From the NCBI RefSeq assembly GCF_040655735.1, contig NZ_JBFAKK010000009.1, positions 248,001 through 312,000 on the forward strand: a stretch of DNA of 64,000 nucleotides. Reading direction: 5' to 3'. The notes under the pieces were generated by a model, which made no database searches, was not told the DNA's origin, and was given only the letters and a program-made list of their open reading frames with translations. Of the stretch, positions 58,269-64,000 are shown in pieces (within the stretch, counting starts at the first letter, position 1; each line of letters starts with the position of its first letter). The stretch comes from Phytomonospora sp040655735. Lineage in GTDB: Bacteria > Actinomycetota > Actinomycetes > Mycobacteriales > Micromonosporaceae. The position numbers were made by a program, and so were the translations under genes.

Positions 58269-59695
58269 CCATCCCCCACGGTTCGGGAAATCTGGTGGGC
58301 CTGCCTTTCCCGACGGCGGCGAAGCCGCGGGTCCGCGACATCGGGCTGCGCGCCAACCTGCGGCGGGCGACGGGGACGATCCGCGCCAAGCGCGCGGCGG
58401 TGGTCGGCGAGGTCGAGGAGACCGGCGACTGGGAGCCGCTGCGCGAGGCGGGCCGGGCCATCAAGGCGCGGACCATGCGCCACCTCCCGGAGCTACTGGA
58501 ACGCTTCGAGGCCAAGGCGACCGAGGCCGGCGCGGTGGTGCACTGGGCGCGCGACGCCGGTGAGGCCAACCGGATCGTCGCCGACCTGATCCGCCGCACC
58601 GGCGAGCGCGAGGTCGTGAAGGTCAAGTCGATGGCCACCCAGGAGATCGGCCTCAACGAAGCCCTCGCCGCCCAGGGGATCGCGGCGACCGAGACCGACC
58701 TGGCCGAGCTGATCGTGCAGCTCGCGGGGGACGAGCCCTCGCACATCCTGGTCCCGGCGATCCACAAGAACCGCAGTGAGATCCGTGAGTTGTTCCGCGC
58801 GCGCATGCCAGGGACCGACGACTCGCTCACCGACGAGCCGCGCGACCTCGCCGAGGCCGCGCGCAAGCATCTGCGGGCGAAGTTCCTGTCGGCGAAGGTG
58901 GCGGTGTCGGGGGCGAACTTCGCCGTGGCCGAGACGGGGACGCTGGTGGTCGTCGAGAGCGAGGGCAACGGGCGGATGTGCCTGACCCTGCCCGAGACGC
59001 TCATCAGCGTGGTGGGGGTCGAGAAGATCCTGCCGGAGTTCGCCGACCTGGAGGTGTTCATGCAGCTGCTCCCCCGGTCGTCGACCGGTGAGCGCATGAA
59101 CCCGTACACGTCGATGTGGACCGGGGTGACCGAGGGCGACGGACCGTCGAGTGTCCACATCGTCCTGATCGACAACGGGCGGTCGGCGACTTTGGCCGAC
59201 GAGGTCGGGCGCCAGGCGCTGCACTGCATCCGCTGCTCGGCCTGCCTCAACGTGTGCCCGGTCTACGAGCGGACCGGCGGGCACGCCTACGGCTCGGTGT
59301 ATCCGGGCCCCATCGGGGCGATCCTTTCGCCGCAGCTGACCGGGATCGAGGCGAACAAGACGCTGCCGTTCGCGTCCACGCTGTGCGGCGCCTGCTACGA
59401 GGTCTGCCCGGTGAAGATCAACATTCCGGAGGTGCTGGTACACCTGCGGCAGGAGTCGCCCAAGAACCTCGCGGAGAAGTCGGCGATGGGCGCGGCGGCC
59501 TGGGTGATGGGCAGCAGGCGGCGCTACGAGGCCGGCCTGCGGGCGGCGCGCATGGGCTCGTTCCCTTGGCGCGCCAAGGGATCACTGAAGCACATGCCGT
59601 GGCCGATGTCGGGCTGGACGTCGTCGAGGGACCTGCCGGTCCCTCCCAAGGAGTCGTTCCGGGACTGGTGGAAGCGGGAAGGGGAAGGCCGTTGA
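58265..59695 (+). CDS. lutB: Lactate utilization iron-sulfur protein LutB
   Basis: A 476-residue protein. The N-terminal LUD domain (about residues 60-300: VVKVKSMATQEIGLNEALAA, VSGANFAVAETGTLVVVESE) is followed by two 4Fe-4S motifs, CIRCSACLNVCPV (about 323) and CGACYEVCPV (about 378), then a C-terminal DUF3390-like segment. It forms the electron-transfer core of the LutABC complex. Its start overlaps lutA by four bases and its stop overlaps lutC (TTGA). Confidence 0.95.
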   Translation: MTIPHGSGNLVGLPFPTAAKPRVRDIGLRANLRRATGTIRAKRAAVVGEVEETGDWEPLREAGRAIKARTMRHLPELLERFEAKATEAGAVVHWARDAGEANRIVADLIRRTGEREVVKVKSMATQEIGLNEALAAQGIAATETDLAELIVQLAGDEPSHILVPAIHKNRSEIRELFRARMPGTDDSLTDEPRDLAEAARKHLRAKFLSAKVAVSGANFAVAETGTLVVVESEGNGRMCLTLPETLISVVGVEKILPEFADLEVFMQLLPRSSTGERMNPYTSMWTGVTEGDGPSSVHIVLIDNGRSATLADEVGRQALHCIRCSACLNVCPVYERTGGHAYGSVYPGPIGAILSPQLTGIEANKTLPFASTLCGACYEVCPVKINIPEVLVHLRQESPKNLAEKSAMGAAAWVMGSRRRYEAGLRAARMGSFPWRAKGSLKHMPWPMSGWTSSRDLPVPPKESFRDWWKREGEGR

Positions 59696-60312
59696 ACGCC
59701 CGAGAGGAGATCCTGGGCCGTCTGCGGACGGCATTGCGCGCCGCCCCGGAGGAACCCGAGCCCGTCCGGGACTACCGGCGCACGGGAACGGCCGACCCCG
59801 AGGAGTTGCGGGCACTGCTCGTCGACCGCCTGCGCGACTACCGCGCCACCGTCCACGAGACCGAACCGGACGGCCTGCCCGCCACGCTCGCCGCGGTCCT
59901 CGCCGACGTCGCCGTCCTCGCCGTGCCCGCCGGCCTTCCCCCCGAATGGCTCGCCGGGCACACCGGCGAGCTTCGTGAAGACCCCGGCGTCGACGGCCTC
60001 GACACCAGCGACGCCGTACTGACCGGCGCGGCCGTCGCGATCGCCGAGACCGGCACGATCATCCTCGACGCCGGCCGCGCGCAGGGCCGCCGCGCCCTGA
60101 CGCTCGTCCCCGACCGCCACATCTGCGTGCTCTTCGCCGAGCAGGTCGTCGCCGGCGTCCCCGAGGCCCTGGCCCGCCTGGACACGCCGACGGCGCCCCT
60201 GACATGGATCAGCGGCCCCTCCGCGACCAGCGACATCGAGCTGCGCCGGGTCGAGGGCGTGCACGGTCCGCGACGGCTCGACGTCGTTCTCGTCTATGCA
60301 GCGGACGGGTGA
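59692..60312 (+). CDS. lutC: Lactate utilization protein LutC (LUD domain)
   Basis: A 206-residue LUD-domain protein: LDTSDAVLTGAAVAIAETGT, LTLVPDRHICVLFAEQVV and TWISGPSATSDIELRRVEGVHGP-type ending, the same fold as the LutB N-terminus without clusters. TTG 59692 overlaps the lutB stop (TTGA) and has GGGGAAGG just upstream. Third gene of the operon. The hairpin at 60370-60395 should end the transcript. No lactate-responsive regulator is adjacent. Confidence 0.93.
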   Translation: MNAREEILGRLRTALRAAPEEPEPVRDYRRTGTADPEELRALLVDRLRDYRATVHETEPDGLPATLAAVLADVAVLAVPAGLPPEWLAGHTGELREDPGVDGLDTSDAVLTGAAVAIAETGTIILDAGRAQGRRALTLVPDRHICVLFAEQVVAGVPEALARLDTPTAPLTWISGPSATSDIELRRVEGVHGPRRLDVVLVYAADG

Positions 60313-60369
60313 GCTGACCGTTCGACGGGTTGCAGCCTCCGATCGGCTTTGGCAAACTCCCCGACACGA

Positions 60370-60395
60370 GCCGGTGGCCTTCGAAGGACACCGGC
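60370..60395 (+). terminator. lutABC terminator
   Basis: Arms GCCGGTGGCCTT and AAGGACACCGGC pair with one mismatch around CG, 58 bases after the lutC stop. Confidence 0.6.
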
Positions 60396-60432
60396 ACGGC
60401 GCGTGGGACGCGCCGCGACATTGGGGGATGTT

Positions 60433-61335
60433 TTGCCGAACGGAGTGCTCGTGTCCGTGCTGCCCAAACCTCGTGAAGTACGGCTCGCCACCGCCTTACT
60501 GGCCGTACCCGCCTGCCTGGCCGCCCTCGTCCTGCTCCGCGGACTCGTCGCCGGCTGGTTCACCAACTCCCTGGGCCTGGCCACCGCCGCCCTGGCCGGC
60601 TCGGCGCTCGCGGCCGGCGTCACGACGCTGATGTTCCGCCAGGGCCGTCCCGCGCCGCGGCGCACCGCGACGACCCTCGCCACGATCAACCTGGCCGCGA
60701 TGGCCGCGATCGGCGCCATCGGCGCGGTGCTGGCCTTCACCCGCGCCGGCCAGGAGGACCGCCACGGCCTGGCCGCGATCGGCGTCATCGTCTTCGGCCT
60801 CGTGTCCGTCGTCGGCGCCGCCGTGGCGATCATGAACGCCGTCGCGCTGCGGATGCTGCGCTCCGGACCGGCCTACGCGTGGTTCGAGGGCGAGGCGCCC
60901 GCCGAGGAGGAACCCGCCGTCACCGGCCCCCTGCCCGGACGTCCCCTGCCCGTTCTCATGCTCGCGACGGGCGCGGCCAGCGTGCTCTTCCTGCTGGTCG
61001 TCCGCGGACCGGACCTCATCGAACGCCCCTGGCTCATCCTCACCTCGATCACCGACCCCGGCTACCTCGGCGCCTACGCTGGCATTCTCGTCGCAGCGCT
61101 GACGTCCTGGGTGATCCGCGGTGTCCGCGCGGCCCGCAAGACCGCGATGGTCGCCGCCGTCTTCAGCGCGGTCATCTGGACCCTGTTCACCCTCTCCGGC
61201 CTCATCTCGCTGACCTCGGGCCGGGCACTGGGCGAGTTCGCCGGCTCGGTCGTGCTCGCCGCCGCCTCCTTCGCCGTGATCGTCATGCTCGCCCGCGCCG
61301 CGCCGCTTCCGGCCCATGACGACCCGCTCGGCTGA
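60433..61335 (+). CDS. Polytopic membrane protein, unknown function
   Basis: A 300-residue integral membrane protein with about eight helices (for example TALLAVPACLAALVLLRGLV; TTLATINLAAMAAIGAIGAV; VLMLATGAASVLFLLVVRG; FAGSVVLAAASFAVIVMLAR) and an acidic loop (GEAPAEEEPAVTG, about 155-167). No transporter or enzyme motif. TTG 60433 follows GGGGGA by four bases; GTG 60445 is an alternative. Codon 22, in the first helix, is TTA (60496-60498). Confidence 0.75.
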   Translation: MPNGVLVSVLPKPREVRLATALLAVPACLAALVLLRGLVAGWFTNSLGLATAALAGSALAAGVTTLMFRQGRPAPRRTATTLATINLAAMAAIGAIGAVLAFTRAGQEDRHGLAAIGVIVFGLVSVVGAAVAIMNAVALRMLRSGPAYAWFEGEAPAEEEPAVTGPLPGRPLPVLMLATGAASVLFLLVVRGPDLIERPWLILTSITDPGYLGAYAGILVAALTSWVIRGVRAARKTAMVAAVFSAVIWTLFTLSGLISLTSGRALGEFAGSVVLAAASFAVIVMLARAAPLPAHDDPLG

Positions 61336-61447
61336 CCGTACGGCCGCTCCACCCAAACCCGCCGATGAAGGCGGACGCGTCCGGCGTGGCATCTTTGGCA
61401 CACTGACTCACGTCGGTCCAACGCGCACGCCCGCCGGTCAGGAGCCC

Positions 61448-61795
61448 ATGAGCAACGCGGAGATGCTCGAACGCGCCGCAGAGGTCGAGAGTCTGCTCGG
61501 CCAGCTCACCGCGGCCCGCCGCACCATGCTCGCCGCCGCCGAACGCGCCGAGGACCTCCGCGAGCAGATCACCGACGAACGTGTCGAAGCACGCTCCCCC
61601 GACGGCCTGGCGCGAGTCGTGTGCGACGGGCACGGCAAACTCCAGCGGGTCGAACTTGACACGGTCCGGTACAACAGAGCGACCGAGGAACAACTGTGCG
61701 CAGCGGTACTCACCGCGCTCAGCTTGGCCCGCGGCAGAGCCGAGAAGATCGCCGCCGTGCACTGGCGCGAATACGAACAGACCGCCCGGCGCTAG
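61448..61795 (+). CDS. YbaB/EbfC-like nucleoid-associated protein 1
   Basis: A 115-residue protein. A helical N-terminus (NAEMLERAAEVESLLGQLTA) is followed by the YbaB-type sheet DGLARVVCDGHGKLQRVELD and a C-terminal helix EEQLCAAVLTALSLARGR. YbaB proteins are DNA-binding homodimers; actinobacterial divergent copies cluster with WXG/T7SS-type genes, as here. ATG 61448 has GGAG close upstream. Eight bases separate it from the next YbaB-like gene. Confidence 0.82.
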   Translation: MSNAEMLERAAEVESLLGQLTAARRTMLAAAERAEDLREQITDERVEARSPDGLARVVCDGHGKLQRVELDTVRYNRATEEQLCAAVLTALSLARGRAEKIAAVHWREYEQTARR

Positions 61796-61803
61796 GAGGT
61801 CAC

Positions 61804-62163
61804 GTGGAGGACAGCGATACGGCCGGGGACGGCGCGGCCGCTCAGGTCGCCGAACTCGCCGACCGGCTCACCGCCGCTCGCATCACGGCCACCTCCCCGC
61901 GCAACATCGCCCGCGCGGTCTACGACGGGCACGGCCGGGCCATCAGCCTCGAACTGCGCCCGGGCGCCAAGCTCCAGCACAGTCCGGAGAGCATGAGCGA
62001 GATGATCACCGCCGCCCTCCAGGCCGCCGACCGGGCCGTCGACGCGCTCCGCCAGCACGCCTACGACGACGTGCGCGTCGCCGGTGACACCATCGGCAAC
62101 TGGCGCAGGCACCCCGCCGATCCCGGCGCCGCGGTCGCCGCCGCCTTCGGGACGCAGGGGTGA
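61804..62163 (+). CDS. YbaB/EbfC-like protein 2
   Basis: A 119-residue paralogue: VAELADRLTAARITATSPRN, then IARAVYDGHGRAISLELRPG and SEMITAALQAADRAVDALRQ, with a longer polar C-terminus. GTG 61804 follows TAGGAGG by four bases; the upstream stop is part of that ribosome site (TAGGAGG), so the two are coupled. A heterodimer of the two YbaB-like proteins is plausible. Confidence 0.82.
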   Translation: MEDSDTAGDGAAAQVAELADRLTAARITATSPRNIARAVYDGHGRAISLELRPGAKLQHSPESMSEMITAALQAADRAVDALRQHAYDDVRVAGDTIGNWRRHPADPGAAVAAAFGTQG

Positions 62164-62167
62164 GAGC

Positions 62168-63196
62168 GTGAACGGTGAGAGCATGTCCTCGATCCTGGCG
62201 AGCCTTCCCGTGGACCTGCGGGCCGCCGCCGCCGACCTGTACGCCAAGGTCATCGTGGTCGCCTGGGAGGCCGAGGAGACCCTCGCGATCTCCTTCAAGA
62301 TCCTGCGCGAGACCCGCGGCAAGCCCGAGCTCCTCGACTCCGGCAGCGAGCTGCTCGACCGCTCGGTGGCCGCCGAGATCATCGCCGCGCGCGACGAGAT
62401 CGGCGCGGCCGGCGCCCGGTTCACCGGTTCGTGGACCGGTGGCGGCGCGGAGTCCTTCAACACCTACCTGCCGAAGCTGCTCGCGGTGATCGAGTCGATG
62501 GAGGAGTCGGCGCTGACGACCGCCGAGGCCGTCCGGCTGTTCCGGCAGGCGCTCGACGACCTGTGGCAGCGCGTGGTCGAGCGGACCTGGAACACCGGCG
62601 CCGAGGTCACCGCGGCCGTCGCGCAGGCGGGCGGCAACCAGGCCGTCGCCGTCGCGCTGGTGCTGGGCATCGTCGACCGCTACGCCGCGCACGTCAGCGG
62701 CATCGCCGGGGCCTTGATCAACCTGGCCAACAACCAGTACAAGGCCGGCGAGAAGCTCGGTGAGGTCGCCGCCCTCCCCGGCGTCGCCGACCTCGGCGAT
62801 CCGCGCCTGCCCGTCCCCACCGACCAGGCGGCCAACCCGTCGTGGAGCGACGCCGACCGCAAGGACAACTGGCGGCCCGGCGGAGAGCTGCGGATGGACA
62901 CCGAGGCCATGGCCACGATGGTCGCCGCCTTTCGGAACAACGGAACGTACTGGGGCAGCGCCGCCCGCCACCAGGCCGAGGCCGCCGACGCCCACCTGAC
63001 GCCGGGCGCCTTCGGGATCGGCGTCGACTTCTACGCCGACGTCCACGCGGTCATGGCCCGTGACCGGCGTCTCTACCGCGACGCCGACGCGCGCATGGAC
63101 TCCGTGGCGGGCTCCCTGAGCGAGATCGGCGAACTGTACGGCATGATCGACGAGGACACCACGTCCTCGTTCAACAAGCAGATGGACGACCAGTAG
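62168..63196 (+). CDS. WXG-type (ESX/T7SS-associated) protein
   Basis: A 342-residue Ala-rich helical protein. A first helical region (DLRAAAADLYAKVIVVAWEA) leads to a WXG-like hairpin (FTGSWTGGGAESFNTYLPKL, with Trp-Thr-Gly near residue 87), then long helices and a second LxG-like part ending FNKQMDDQ. Proteins of this layout are substrates or chaperone-like partners of type VII secretion. GTG 62168 is four bases after the YbaB-2 stop; ATG 62183, behind GGTGAG, is the alternative. No toxin domain is visible. Confidence 0.78.
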   Translation: MNGESMSSILASLPVDLRAAAADLYAKVIVVAWEAEETLAISFKILRETRGKPELLDSGSELLDRSVAAEIIAARDEIGAAGARFTGSWTGGGAESFNTYLPKLLAVIESMEESALTTAEAVRLFRQALDDLWQRVVERTWNTGAEVTAAVAQAGGNQAVAVALVLGIVDRYAAHVSGIAGALINLANNQYKAGEKLGEVAALPGVADLGDPRLPVPTDQAANPSWSDADRKDNWRPGGELRMDTEAMATMVAAFRNNGTYWGSAARHQAEAADAHLTPGAFGIGVDFYADVHAVMARDRRLYRDADARMDSVAGSLSEIGELYGMIDEDTTSSFNKQMDDQ

Positions 63197-63259
63197 CCCA
63201 CGGAGCAGCATGTCCGACCGCCCCGCCTGTACCGGTTCAGCGCATGGCAGGCTGACGCG

Positions 63260-64000
63260 ATGAAACTCGCTGCCACGATCCGCAACGTCGAGCGGGCGGC
63301 CGGAGCGCTGGCCACCCAGAGCGTTGCCCGGATGGACGAGGTCCTCCCGTGGTTCCGCGATCTGCCCGCCGACCAACGGTCGATGGTCATGCTCGTGGCG
63401 CAGGCCGGCGTGCGGTCCTTCGTCGAGTGGCTGCGCGCCGATGGCGTCGACTCGGCGATCTCCGACGAGGTCTTCGAGGCCGCGCCGATGGAGCTTGCGC
63501 GCGCGATCACCCTCCAGCACACCGTGGCACTGGTGAAGGTGACCATCGAGGTCGTCGAGGAGCAGGTGCCGCAGCTGGCGGCCAAGGGCGAGCACGCCGA
63601 GCTGGCCGAGGCGGTGCTGCGCTTCTCGCGCGAGGTGGCCTTCGCCGCCGCGCGTGTGTACGCGCGTGCCGCCGAGACGCGGGGCGCCTGGGACGCGCGC
63701 CTTCAGGCGCTGCTGGTCGACGCGCTGCTTCGCGGTGAGGCCGGCGACGAGCTGACCTCGCGCGCGGCGGCTCTCGGCTGGTCGGACGCGACGCCGGTTT
63801 CGGTGGCGGTCGGGCGCTCCCCCGGTGGTGAGGCCAGTGCCGTGCTGCACGCGCTGCACCGCACGACCCGCCGTTTGGGCGTCGACGTGCTGGCGGGCGT
63901 GCACGGAGACCGGCTGGTGGCGGTGCTCGGCGGGGTCGCCGAGCCTTTGGCGACGGTCGAGAAGCTGGCCGGGAAGTTCGGCGACGGGCCGATCGTGGTG
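63260..64000 (+). CDS. PucR-family regulator, FasR-like (3' end outside window)
   Basis: The first 247 codons of a helix-turn-helix protein of the type encoded upstream of fabD in actinobacteria (FasR of Streptomyces, Rv2242 of M. tuberculosis). N-terminal helical region (LPWFRDLPADQRSMVMLVAQ, then VRSFVEWLRADG, and VALVKVTIEVVEEQVP), then a GGDEF-like/CdaR middle domain (ATPVSVAVGRSP, LGVDVLAGVHGDRLVAVLGG). The C-terminal PucR HTH is beyond the window. ATG 63260 is six bases after CAGGCT, so the mRNA is probably leaderless. It predicts a fatty-acid synthesis operon downstream. Confidence 0.85.
   Translation, partial: MKLAATIRNVERAAGALATQSVARMDEVLPWFRDLPADQRSMVMLVAQAGVRSFVEWLRADGVDSAISDEVFEAAPMELARAITLQHTVALVKVTIEVVEEQVPQLAAKGEHAELAEAVLRFSREVAFAAARVYARAAETRGAWDARLQALLVDALLRGEAGDELTSRAAALGWSDATPVSVAVGRSPGGEASAVLHALHRTTRRLGVDVLAGVHGDRLVAVLGGVAEPLATVEKLAGKFGDGPIVV

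Overview
The window is high-GC DNA (about 70% G+C by eye) from an actinomycete. Evidence: actinobacterial gene blocks (ahpE, DUF3052, aceE; a PucR-type FasR-like regulator; YbaB paralogues next to a WXG-type protein), an IdeR/DmdR-type iron box, many start codons sitting 6-8 bases after a -10 hexamer (leaderless mRNAs), and rare TTA leucine codons concentrated in secreted-protein genes. A mycelial lineage with a bldA-like tRNA (for example Glycomycetales or a relative) is my inference; genus is not established.

Layout. 1-5.1 kb: 5' part of ligA, a UvrA-like ABC ATPase behind a palindromic operator, a YbjN protein and the RNA 2'-phosphotransferase KptA. 5.4-13.5 kb: five tandem subtilisin-family (S8) secreted proteases on the minus strand. 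Four have TTA at exactly codon 11, three share a promoter motif, two carry C-terminal P domains, and one has lost its oxyanion-hole Asn. 13.8-17.0 kb: a SUKH/HEAT protein, a PH-like protein, a HAD hydrolase and small proteins. 17.4-22.2 kb: an ArsR/SRPBCC/propeller operon, a membrane-anchored propeller protein, and a divergent MerR/dehydrogenase pair. 22.5-26.6 kb: tRNA-Val, ahpE, DUF3052 and aceE.

26.6-63.2 kb is a mixed accessory region separating aceE from the FasR-like gene, which directly neighbours aceE in Mycobacterium. It holds GNAT enzymes, an ArsR-like gene with a small membrane protein, a 177-bp MITE-like element, an MMPL transporter, a NudC-like Nudix protein, an iron-regulated FhuF-type protein, an M6 protease, a Gfo/Idh/MocA oxidoreductase, TetR with DUF1772 and a clear operator, a CDF metal exporter, an amine oxidase lacking an ordinary start and stop, and a CBM2 glycoside hydrolase. 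It continues with yaaA, a deoxysugar operon (mutarotase, lactonase, aldo/keto reductase), an ADP-ribose-related group (ADP-ribosylglycohydrolase, DUF4132, NADAR), two tandem DUF4352 membrane proteins with matching leader hairpins, and lutABC.

61.4-64 kb: two YbaB-like proteins, a WXG-type protein and the start of the FasR-like regulator.

Themes: a secreted degradative programme (five S8 proteases, an M6 protease, a CBM2 hydrolase) probably tied to development through TTA codons; many one-gene regulatory units with visible operators; and two genes whose best-supported start codon is AUC.
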